Part shown: piece by piece, positions 53,016 to 64,000 of the stretch
Numbering within the stretch: position 1 is the first letter of the stretch
How the letters are laid out: each line of letters begins with the position of its first letter
NCBI RefSeq assembly: GCF_014066305.1
Contig: NW_023501108.1
Span: 100,001 to 164,000, forward strand
DNA length: 64,000 bases
Reading direction: 5' to 3'
Origin: Letharia columbiana
Lineage: Eukaryota; Ascomycota; Lecanoromycetes; Lecanorales; Parmeliaceae
The notes under the pieces: generated by a model
The model's input: only the letters and a program-made list of their open reading frames with translations
What the model was told of the DNA's origin: nothing
Databases searched by the model: none
Program-made: the position numbers and the translations under genes

Positions 53016-53950
53016 TCTAGAATATTATTTATATAAATAGTAATAATATTAATAAATATAGAGAGATTAATAATAATAAGTTTATTAAAATTCGGATTAC
53101 GTAACTCTTAGCGTCTTAATAGTTACGTAATTACGTTATATAATATATCTTAATATATTTATATTAAGTTACTCTCTTCTTCTATAGAACTCTATAGTTA
53201 ATATAATTAAGTATTTTATTTTTATATTTTAATAGATTATAAGTCTAAATTATATTTAGTAATTATTTTAATAATAATATAATTTATTATTATAGCTATA
53301 ATTATCTTTAGATATTTATATCTATTATAATAAAGATAATTATAATTATAGAAGACTTTATTAATCTTCTTAATATAGAAAATTCTTACTTTAAAATAAT
53401 TATTTTAAATTTAAATAATTATAATTTATTTATAATTTAAGAGCTAAAAGTTATCGCTTAAGCGTTTTCGCTTTTTATTTAAAATAATATAAAGTAAATC
53501 GAGATATATTATATTTAGTTAGAATTATCGAAGTCGCTATATAATTAATTAAATTATATTATTATTAAGATTTTTAAAATATTATTAACTTCTCTATATA
53601 AAATATATTAAATAAAGAGATAATACGCTTTTATTTATATATTATAAATTAATATATATAAAAGAATAAGGTAGGGCTAAGCTTGAAAACCTTAAATTTA
53701 TATATACAGCCAATTATCAATTCGGGTCCTCTACGCTTTTTAATTAAGACCGGCTAAAGTCAGCTCGATAACCCTTTCGCGCCTTAATTATCCTTATCAA
53801 AAATTTATATATAAAAAATTTTATACTTTAAAGTACTCAGCTTACAATATATATAGTTACTTTATAATTTCTCAAATTATAAAACTCGCTTTACGCTTTC
53901 TAACGCTATAAAAATAATAAATTAAATTTTAGCCTACTATTTAAATAATT

Positions 53951-56900
53951 AGATATCTTAATAAGAACCTTAGCTTAGTATTATAAGTAGTTACTTCTTA
54001 ATAGAAGAATAATTATCTTTACTATATATTACTTATTATACTTATATTTTTATATTACTCTTATAATATAATAATAATATTATTATTCGATATTAATTAA
54101 CTATCGAATAATCTAGAAGCTTCTTTATTATTATTTATTTATTTAATAATATTCTATTTACTTAATTCTTTATAGCTATTCTACTATCTATCTAAGTCTT
54201 TCACTAATACTCTTTTATTTACTAATTAAAGCCTCTACTATCTTATTAATCTAATAAATAATTTTAATCTAATAAAATATCTTCTTAATATTAACGTTAT
54301 TTATATTTATATTAATTAAAAAATAATTATATTAATCTTTTAAATTAACGACTTTATTAAAATAGTATATCTATATCTTAATCTATTAAAGCCTTCAATA
54401 GTATTTATAATCCGATATTTTATTATTTATATTTTTAAGCCTTTAAAGCTATTAAGACTTTTATCTATATTATAAAATAATAAAATAAAAACTAGATTTA
54501 ATTTTTTAGAATTTAAGTTATTAATATTATAATTACTAGATTAAACTATTAATAAATCTTTTTTCTATAAAATAATTAGAGATTTTAATAATCTTATTAT
54601 ATAGCTAGTAGAGCTATTAAAATCTTCTTTAACTAATATTATTTTATTAAATTTATCTTTATTAAGCTCTCTCTTATTAGCTATATAAAAAATATTAAAT
54701 CTTATTTAAATAAAAAGCTTTATATTAATAAGCTTATCTAGTAAATATTTTTCTTCTATATTTAAGATCTCTATAAAGATTATAATTTTTAATAATATTA
54801 TAATTTTTAATTTTTCTCTTAATTATTAATAGCTTTAATAAGATATTAATAATATTATTTAAAAAGCTATTATCTAAATACTATAGAATTTATAAATATT
54901 ATTTAACTCTATAAACTTTATAGAATAATTAAGATTATAAAATCTATTTAAAAAACTATCTACCTCGTTAAATACCTTCAATTAATAAAATCTATTAAAT
55001 CTTAATTACTTTAATCTTTATCTCGATAAATTCTATAAAAAAGTAAGATTATTATAATTAATAAAGATATCTACTTTTATAGCGTTATTCTTTTTATTAA
55101 ATAATTATAAAATATAGTTATTATAAAAGACTTTTTTATAATTAAAGTTAATTTTAATATAATACTAAGAGATATAGCGTTATTATAATATATTATTAAA
55201 TTATTAAATTTTAAAAAGCTTAATCTATAAGTAGATAACGATATTAAGAAATAATATAAGATATTATTAAGATAATTTAAGAAATTAATTAAAATAGTAC
55301 TCGCTTATTTTATTATTAAGAAGTATATTCTAGTAGATATATATAATAGAAGAGAGCCTTCGGGCTATATATAAGTAGTTATTTATTATACTAAGTCTAT
55401 TAATATAGATAATATTAAAAATTAATTAATATTTATCTATTAAGATATTATAATAAACTTATATATTTTTATAAACTTAATATTTATTATAATATTAATT
55501 TCTTTATTTATTTAAATATTTAAATTAAAGAAAAATATATAATTTAAGATATCTAGATTATTTTATTAAAGGCTTTAATAAAGTTAATTACTATAGTAAT
55601 AATATAATAATTAAATCTTTTAATAAGATCTTTAATAAGATTAATTAAATATTAATTATTAAGATTAATAGAATTATAAAAATTAATTATTTAACTTCTT
55701 TTAATTTTAATTCTATTCGCGATAGTCTTCTAGCTATTAGAATAAATCTTATAATAAAAAATAATACGCTTATAATAATTAATAGTATAATTATTAATTA
55801 AATTAGTAATATACTTTATAAGATAATTATTCGCTTATTATATCGTTATATCTTTAAATCGTCGATTCTTTAAATATATTAGATTTAATATTCTCGAATT
55901 AATTTAAATAATTAAACTCTTTTTAAGATAAAAGATTTTTAAAATAAGATAATTACGATTATTAAAGTAATAGAGATAAGTAGCTATAATAGTTATAAGA
56001 TATCTATTATAGTTAAATCGCTATTTATTAAGCTAATTATAATAATTAAATAATTTATAATTAAGCTAATTATATTAATAAGAATTAATCTAATATTTTT
56101 TAAAAATATAATAAAGTATAAGAAGCTTATTAAGGCGAATTATCTAAGAAAAGCTTTCGCTAATAATTATAAAGAATAGTTATATAAAGAGATCTATATT
56201 AACTTCGTCGATATTTATATAATCTATTAAAATTACAATATATTATTTATATCTAAAATAAAACTTTATAAATATTTATAAAAGAGTTATTTATAAGAGT
56301 CTTTTATAGCTAATAGAAGAGTTATTTATAAGAGCTTTTTATAATTAAGTAAAAGCCTTTTATTTATTAATTAGAAGTCTTCTATTACTAAGATTTTAGT
56401 TTTATTAAAATTATTAATTTTAACTTTATTAAAAAGTTTAATCTAGATATAAAAGTTACTTTTTAAAAATAAAATTATATTTATATCTTTATATATTTAT
56501 AGCTTAATATTATTAATAAGAAGATTTATATTAATATTAATTATAAAGTTATTTTAATAAATAAATTATAATAATTAATATTACTATCTCTTATAAAAAT
56601 TTAAAAAATAATTTTATCTCTTTATATTAAGAGTTTAGATTTAATTATATATAATATTAATAAATATATTCTAATCTTAATATATATTTCTATTAATAAG
56701 ATAGTACGATAGTAAGATTCTCTATTATATTTAAAAAAGAAATTTATCTTATTAATAATCTAAAAGTCTATATATTATTAGAGAATAATATTATAGATCT
56801 TAAGAAGATTATATTTAATATTATTTAAGCTAAGATATATATTAATAGCTATATTATTATTATTAATATTATTAATTAATAATATAATTTATATTAGAGA

Positions 56901-59900
56901 TATATTATTTATATTTATAAGACTTTAATTATAATATTTTATATAGATATTATAATATCTATTAACTCTTCTAAAAAATTATTTAAGAGAGATTATATTT
57001 TCAAATTAATAATATAGCGAAACTTAACTCTATACGCTTATCTTATAAACTTATATATTATCGAAATTCTAGTTAAAAATAAAATTAATTAAATTATTTA
57101 AATTTCTAAAAAATTCTATTTAGATATATTATATAAAGTTAATTATAAAAATATCTTCTTTATAAAGCCTTTATCGAAGTTTTCTATAAATAAATTTATT
57201 ATAAATAATTAAATTAAGAAAGTAGCTATCTTTATTATAATAGTATTAATAAATATAATTAATAATCTCTTATAGCTTATTTATAACGCTATTATATCTT
57301 AATTAAATCTTATTAAAGAGATTAAACTATTAAATAATATTATAATTTATAATAATAAGTATAATACTTAGATTCTAATAGATCTAATTAATAAATTTTC
57401 TATCTTATAAAGAGATAAAGACTTTATTAAGATATTTAAAAATAATTAAATAAAGATTACACTACGCGATAACTAGTAAAATAAATTATTAAAGTTTAAT
57501 TATATAAAGATTTACTCTCTAGATATTAATAATAAAGAAGTAATTAATAATATATTTAATAATTTATAATAATAAGATAAATTTAAATATATTATTAAGT
57601 CTATTTTATTTAGCTATCTTATATTTATAATTTAAAAAATACTATTAAATAATAAGTAAAAGAAAAGAGTTATAATAGATATTAGAGGCCTTAATAATCT
57701 TATTATTTTAGATATATATCTTATATTATTATAATTAGATATTATAATAAAACTATTAGAATATATTTATTTATCTATACTCGATATAATATCTTTCTTT
57801 TATTAATAACTTATTTATTATAATTATTACTATATACTTATTATAATTTCTTATTAAGATTAAAAGACTTTTAATATATTAATTATAAAATATATAAATT
57901 TTATAATTTATATATAACGATAGATTAATAAAATTCTATAATTTATTAAAGACTTTATTTAAATATATATTAATAATATTATATTAGACTTTAAAATCTT
58001 AAAGAAGTATATTATATATTTATAAAAGTTATTTTAAATCTTAATTAAATATAATATTATTATTATAATTATAAAAATCTTTTTAAAATATTTTAATATT
58101 AATTTATTAGATTATTAAGTTAATTCTTTTAATATAGTAATAGCTAAGAATAAGTTAAAAGTTATTAATAAGATTATTTATCTCTAATATACTTAAGGAT
58201 CTTAAATACTATCTCGAATTAATAGACTATTTAAGAAATTTAATTTATTATTATATATAGCTTACTAATTCTCTATAAATATTAAAGACTCGCTTATTTA
58301 AAGAGATATTAATTAAAAATAATTTATATTATATTTACTTCTTTAAACTTTATCTATTAGAGGTTTTTTTATAAAAGAAATAAAGCTTTAAGAGCCTATA
58401 GAAAGCTTTAAATAAGCCTTTATTACTTATATATTTTAATTTAGATAAAGATTTATAAATAGATCTTAATATCTCTAAAGAATAGAGTTTTCGATATATA
58501 GATATTTTATATTAAAAAGAAATATATTATTATAGCTAATATTAAGTAATTATCTAGAATTATTATAAAGTTAATTATATATTTATTAAGAATACTAATA
58601 TTTATTAAAAAGAATTATTAATTTATAAAATTCGAGATAGTAGAATTTATATAAATTATTAAGAAGATTCGATATCTTATAAAATCGTTTAAGCGATTTA
58701 TTATTATTTAAATTAATTATTTAATTATTCTTAATATTATAAAGTAATCTTCTATTACTTTTATAATATTTATAATAAGATTAAATATATAATTTATATA
58801 TACTTTTTAATTTCTTTATTAATTTTATCTCGATATAAGATATAAGTTTAATAAGAAATATATTATATTAAACGCTTTTTTATATCTTATAAATATTAAT
58901 AAATTAATATTATTTAAAGATTACTTAAAGCTTAATATCTTATATATCTATATTATATAAGTAATAGATTATAATAATATTTATAATTACTTTACTACGA
59001 TAGTAGAGATAAATAAAGTCTTTTATAATAAGCTTCTTATTAAATATAATATAGATTTATATTAAATAAGAATTATTAATATTATTATTATTAATATAAA
59101 GCTAATAGCTAAAGACGAAGGCGCTAAGCTTTCTTTTATTTATAATATTATAAATTTTAATCTTATTTTTTATAAGAATAAATTTATTAATTTAAAATAA
59201 TTATATATATCTTAATCGCTAATTAAAGATATTCTCGAAATTATTTATAAAGATAATTATTTAGATTTCAAAAGATCTTTTAATATAATCTTTAAATTAT
59301 AATATATATAAGAATTATCTAAGTATCTTTATAGCTATATTAAGTATTATTCTAAATATCTAATATTATAAACTCGTTATTATAAGTCTTATAATTATCT
59401 ATAATTTATAGAGAATTCTACTTTATCTTTTTATATCTTAATACTTAATTTTATTCTTATTATATTATTATTTAATAAGAAATTTAATTATATAATAATC
59501 GTTATAAATAAATTTATAAAGCGAATTACTTATATCTCTAATAAATCTATTTAAGATATTAAAGAGTGAATTATTATATTACTAGATCGCCTCGATATAG
59601 ATAATTAAGATTTTTTAAAGATCTTACTATTTAATAGAGATCTTAAATTTCTATTAAAGTTATAAAAAGCTATATTTAATAAATTAAGAGTTAAACTATT
59701 ATACTTTATCGTTTATTATTCTTAAATAAATAATAATAATAAACATATTAATTAGATAGCTAAAATTACTTTATATTTCTATTTATATATCTTAAAGAAG
59801 CCTTTAATATAATCTATTATTCTTTTATATATATAAGTACTTCTTAATAATATATAATCGATTATTATAATTAAGTTATCGAATAAGCTTTTCTATAAAT

Positions 59901-61070
59901 TCCTCTCTAAATAAGACTTTTAATTTTATTATATTATTCGAATTATTATAGTAGATATATACTATTATTAAAATTAAAGCTATTAATATAATAAGCTTTA
60001 TTTAAATATCTTAAAAGTTTTATTATAATTATAAGTATTAGTTTATATACTTTAGAAAGAAAGATAAGATACTCTTATATTTATATAAAGATTACTCTAT
60101 TTTATAATCTATTAATATTATTAAAATAAATAAAATTAATTAACGCTATATTAACTCTTTTAAAATTATTATTAAAATAAATAAATAAGCGTATCGCCTC
60201 GATATATCTAATTATTAAAGAGTTTATTTTATATTTTTAATAGTATAGCTAGAATTATAGCTCGCTAATATTAACTCTTTTTATAAATTACTATTTAAAA
60301 AAAAATTATTTTATTTATATAAAAGGCGATATTAATAATTATAAGTTATATAAACTATAATTTTTACTTAATAAGCGTATTAGATGTTATAATAAAAGTT
60401 ATTTAATTAAATATCTAATATATTAAAAAGAATATAGTTTTAAGTATAATTAATAATATAATATTAAATAGCTAGACGATACTTCGAAATTAATAAAAGA
60501 CTATAAGATCGCTATATCGCCTCTATTAGAGCTACTATCTCCGCTATTAATAATAAATTTATAAAAGTCTTTTATAATCGATTAGACTATTATACTATTA
60601 CTATCTCCGCTATTAGAGCTATTATTTATTATTATCTTCGCTATTAAAGCTATTATTTATAAAAGCTCTTTCTATATTCTATTACTACTTTATATATTAT
60701 TATAGAAGTCTTTTATATTAATAAAACCTTCGAAGTCTATTATAAAGAAAGCTATTACGATTATAATATCGAGAAGAAAAAGAAATTAATTATATAAGAC
60801 TTACTACTATATTTACTTTTACTTTTTTACTTATACTCTTTACTTATATATATATCGAGGTCGTTATACTTTTTTATTAACGATATATTATTATAGTAAG
60901 CTATCGTAACTATATAGATATATAATTTTATCTATCTTTATATCTATTAAGAAGATATCTTAATAAGAATCTTAGCTTAGTATTATAAGTAGTTACTTCT
61001 TGAATAAGAGAAAAAATCTTTATTATATAAACATTTTGTATTTTTTTTTTTAATATATTTTTATTTAATT
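53951..61070 (+). mobile_element. Ty3/gypsy element E, nested in G2
   Basis: Direct repeats starting AGATATCTTAATAAGAA lie at 53951 and 60953 and match clearly for about 55 bp (through AGTAGTTACTTCTT), more weakly for some 60 bp more; they are taken as LTRs. Their exact ends and the TSD were not resolved. The 7 kb between carries a gypsy-type pol in plus orientation. Heavily mutated. Confidence 0.7.
57400..58140 (+). pseudogene. Gypsy reverse transcriptase relic
   Basis: 57666-57719 reads RVIIDIRGLNNLIILDIY, a mutated RVVVDIRGLNKxTIPDxYP motif of Ty3/gypsy reverse transcriptases. In the same frame 57966-57980 reads YINNI (YVDDI). Between them are LSILDIISFFY and a degraded GYIN-S--YVQR-ID-like stretch, the normal order. 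RNase H and integrase should follow to about 60400 but were not confidently read. Confidence 0.85.
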
Positions 61071-61075
61071 TTTTT

Positions 61076-61490
61076 ACTATAACTTAGTTTTTTATTTATC
61101 TTCACTATATTAAGAAGTAAGAGAAGAAACTATAATAGATAAATACGAAGAATACTACGAAGAACACTATAGAGAATACTACGAAGAAACCAAGGAAAAA
61201 TAAGACCCCTAGCATTAAGAACACGGCTCAGCTCTCCAAAATCCCACATCATATACTCTCCACGATTTTATATTAAATCATTACTTAGTAAACGAAGAAC
61301 ACCACTATAACTTAGCCTATTATCCCCACTATATTAAAGAGTAAGAGAAGAAACTATAACAGATAAATGCGAAGAATACTATAGAGAAACTAAGCGGGAA
61401 ATAAGGCCACCATCATCTAAGAACACGGCTTAGCTCTCCAAGATCTTACCTCATATACTCTCCACGGTTCCACATCAAATCATCACTCCG
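61076..61490 (-). repeat. 228-bp tandem duplication in G2
   Basis: Two copies begin near 61076 and 61304 (CTATAACTTAG...). Shared landmarks: GAGAAGAAACTATAA, AAGAACACGGCT(C/T)AGCTCTC, CATATACTCTCCACG. RIP is light in both. G1 has a mutated counterpart near 20880-21000. Confidence 0.8.
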
Positions 61491-61850
61491 GAACAATATA
61501 TATTTGAACGAATTAAAATCGTTCGATATCTTACTCTAACAGCTATTTCATTATTCGAAAGATTTCACTACGGTAGAAGATAATATAGGATTCACACCAC
61601 TAATTAGCATATTATCTCCATTTCTTTCCGATATTTCGATACTTCTTACCATAAGAACATGGCCTTTCTCTATTTTTTATAAGCAATTATTATAGATCAA
61701 TCCTTTATACTTAATATACCTTCCTAATTAGGCCTTAGCGCGCCTCTCTTCATATATATGTGCCTATATATAGGTTAAAAACGCACAGCAAGCGATCAGA
61801 GTTCGATTTAACTTAGAAAAATCCAACTCTATAAATTTAATTCATAGGCC
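61140..61850. other. Island that escaped RIP in G2
   Basis: TpG and CpA are frequent (CACATCAAATCATCACTCC, GCACAGCAAGCGATCAGAG), unlike the G1 counterpart. No frame over 60 codons even here, which suggests this part of the G family was never coding. Confidence 0.7.
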
Positions 61851-63436
61851 TTTACTTATATTAAAGAATTAAATAGCGAGTATTTAGATTTTATATTTAT
61901 TTAATTATAAAATATTTATAATAGAGATTAAAAATTAGTTACTCTAGCTATCGCTAAAAGAAATATAATTTAAATTTTTTTTTTAGCTTTAATATTAATT
62001 ACGTAATTCTTAATTATTACTAATAAAGATATATTAATTAAAAAAATAAGAATTTTAATCTTAAAAGCGAAAGGGGAAAGAAATCTCTATTATTATAAAG
62101 AAGTCTTAGCGCGAGTATTTATTTTAAAGATAAAATATTTTAATAGTAAGTAAATAATCTTATAATTAATTTTAATTTTAATTTTAATTTTAAACTTTAA
62201 TCGAGTTAATTTTAAAGAAGATAAATAAAGCTTTTAGCTATTAAGATAATTAATATAATCTTAATAATATAATATTATATCTATATATAAGAGATAAATT
62301 CTTATTATTATAATATTTTTAAATTATTTTAATATCTTTAATATTTATTAATTATTTAACTTCTCGATAGAATATTATTCGCTATTTCGAGTATTAATAA
62401 ATAATAAATTTTTATAAATAAAGATTTAAATTATATCGAGCTAATTTTAAAGCTTAGCGAAACTTTTCTTATACGCTTAAATCTTTAATATATTATAAAG
62501 AATATTTTAATAGTAAAAGTAAATATATATTAAGCTTTCTTATTAATTCTAACTCGATATTAAAATAATTAATCTCTAAGTCTTTATCGAAGCTAATATT
62601 TAATAAAGATCTTTTTAATTTTTAAACGCGCTTAATTTTATTAATATTGTTTACTTTAATTATTTCTTTAAATCTTATTAATATATAGATTTTATTTTTA
62701 AATTTAGACTTTAATAAAGCGAGTTTATTTAGTTTATCTAGTTTATTCTCTAATAAAAAAAGCTTATTAAGTCTCTAAATATTATATCTTTTAAGAAATT
62801 TAAAATTTTAATTTTTTTAAATTATCTTAATAATATTAATAAGTTTAAAGATATTTTTAATTATTAAAGCTAAAAGTAATAATTTAAAAATAAATTAAAG
62901 CTATTTAGATTATAGCGCTATATTAAAAAAAACTATATAAAATTAATTATTAATATTATTATTATTAAGATTTAAATTAATAGCTAATTATAGATATAAG
63001 ATTAAATCTATATTATACTAAAATTATATTATAAAAAAAAATTATATTTTAAAATTAAGAATAAAATTAATATTAAAAAAGTTTAGAAGACTCTAAATAA
63101 GTTTAAATCTCGAGATTTAAATATTCTTAATTTTATATTTAAAAAGATAAATAATATTATTCTTATAGAGTATAATAATAATCTTTAATTCTATATTAAT
63201 AGATTTATAAAGATTCTAAATAAGTTTAATAATTTATTCTTAAAGTTAAAGTTTAATAAGAATTAGAAGATTTATCGCTTTTATTTAGATTTAAATTCTC
63301 TATATAATTTATATTATAAATAATATAATTAAAATTATAACGCTTTTAAAGATAATAATATTATAAAATTTAATCTAAATTATATAATTATTTAATTTAT
63401 TAATATTATAATTAATTTTTTATTTATTAATATTAT

Positions 63437-64000
63437 TTTTTATAGAGTTTTATTTTAAGTAATTAATAGTTAAAGATTTAACTAAGTAGCGGTTAAGTAA
63501 TAATTAAATATCGATTAAATAGCGGTTAAATAACGATTAAATAATAATTAAGTAGTTAAATAGCGATTAATTAGCGATTAAATAACTATAGAATAGTTAA
63601 TTTTATAATTATTACTTAAAAAATTTTAACTATAGATTAATCGTTAAAAAATTTATATTATCTCTTTTAAAATTATTAGCGATTAAATAATCTTAATAAT
63701 ATTTTTAATTATTTATCTATTAAAAAATAAATAAAGGCGATTATTTAATAGGCGAATAATCGTCTTTATTCTTATATAATTAATTATAATTATATAATCT
63801 ATCGTAGTATTTATATCGTATATTAATATTATAATCTCTTATAATCTCTTTTATTATAGATAATTAATAATTTATTTACTTTTATATATATATAAATATA
63901 TAATACTCTATCGAAGCCTTTAGTAATATAAGTAAGCTTATCTATCGAGCTTTTATAAATATATTACTTTTTATATATATTTTAAATAATACGATTTATC
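63437..64000 (+). mobile_element. End of a second H element (H2)
   Basis: Reverse complement of H1 from 6484 leftwards; starts TATAGAGTTTTATTTTAAG. Contains the 11-bp subterminal array at about 63485-63595 and the block AGGCGATTATTTAATAGGCG. Runs off the window. Confidence 0.75.

Larger units (their letters stand above)
53649..61858 (-). mobile_element. G element G2, split by gypsy element E
   Basis: Left part 53649-53950 carries the F/G 3' end (TTAATATATATAAAAGAATA on the plus strand), right part to 61858 carries the CGAGTAAAGG-type start in the form GGCCTTTACTTA. The right part matches the first kilobase of G1 but is nearly free of RIP. Insertion again between A and T without TSD (ATAAA|...|TATTAAAG). 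Confidence 0.78.
53083..63436 (+). mobile_element. Copia family A, copy A3, 5' end and possible continuation
   Basis: 5' LTR 53083-53234 (152 bp), primer site GATTATAAGTC at 53235, gag-like leader to 53648 matching A2. Interrupted by G2 (53649-61858). The stretch 61859-63436 may be its continuation; alignment with A2 gag is weak, so this part is uncertain. Left flank AAGTT could be its TSD, the partner lying outside the window. Inserted in A1. Confidence 0.6.

Overview
The window looks like a block of transposon graveyard from a filamentous ascomycete (Pezizomycotina) whose repeats were mutated by repeat-induced point mutation (RIP). By eye GC is only about 20-25%, CpA and TpG are almost absent while CpG, CpT and TpA remain, and there is no intact gene. 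The single frame longer than 60 codons that starts with ATG is a by-product of a small repeat. Where transposon proteins can still be read, the in-frame stops are almost all TAG/TAA at places where Gln or Trp is expected, as C-to-T change on either strand would give.

The layout is a nest of insertions, and many boundaries can be proved from target-site duplications (TSDs). From left to right: the end of a large DNA transposon (H1, 1-6484) carrying a piggyBac-like element (about 3663-5636); an unclassified degraded stretch (6485-14850) with a miniature LTR element (T1); fragments of a Copia family called A here (14852-17058); then an antisense Copia A1 (17059 to 53082) that has been hit repeatedly. 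Inside A1 lie miniature LTR element T2 (17283-30234) and a sense-strand full-length Copia A2 (31120-52124, TSD ATATA). T2 contains terminus-sharing elements F2, G1 and F3; F2 carries a Tc1-like transposon with TIRs (18406-20244), and G1 carries T3 and LINE L1 (23381-29629, 17-bp TSD). A2 carries LINE L2 (32795-45691, 16-bp TSD), which itself carries Copia C (about 33140-39825), and T4 (48362-49296, TSD TTTAC). To the right a third Copia A copy (A3, from 53083) carries G2 (53649-61858), which holds a Ty3/gypsy element (E). The last 560 bases (H2) are an inverted copy of the H1 end.

The most interesting items are: (1) a TRIM-like family (T1-T4 plus a solo LTR), 935-989 bp, LTRs 172-182 bp, 5-bp TSDs, no coding capacity, with palindromic internal tandem repeats and a preserved hairpin; (2) a primer-binding motif GATTATGAGC shared by T, A and C elements that is complementary to the anticodon loop region of initiator Met tRNA, as expected for copia-type half-tRNA priming; (3) a family (F/G) with conserved ends, variable interior, and insertion between A and T without a TSD, which is Helitron-like but has a non-canonical start; (4) a 250-bp A/T-only patch with a 90-nt A run that overwrites sequence expected from two known repeats; (5) islands that escaped RIP.

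The block could be centromeric or other constitutive heterochromatin, but nothing in the sequence decides that.
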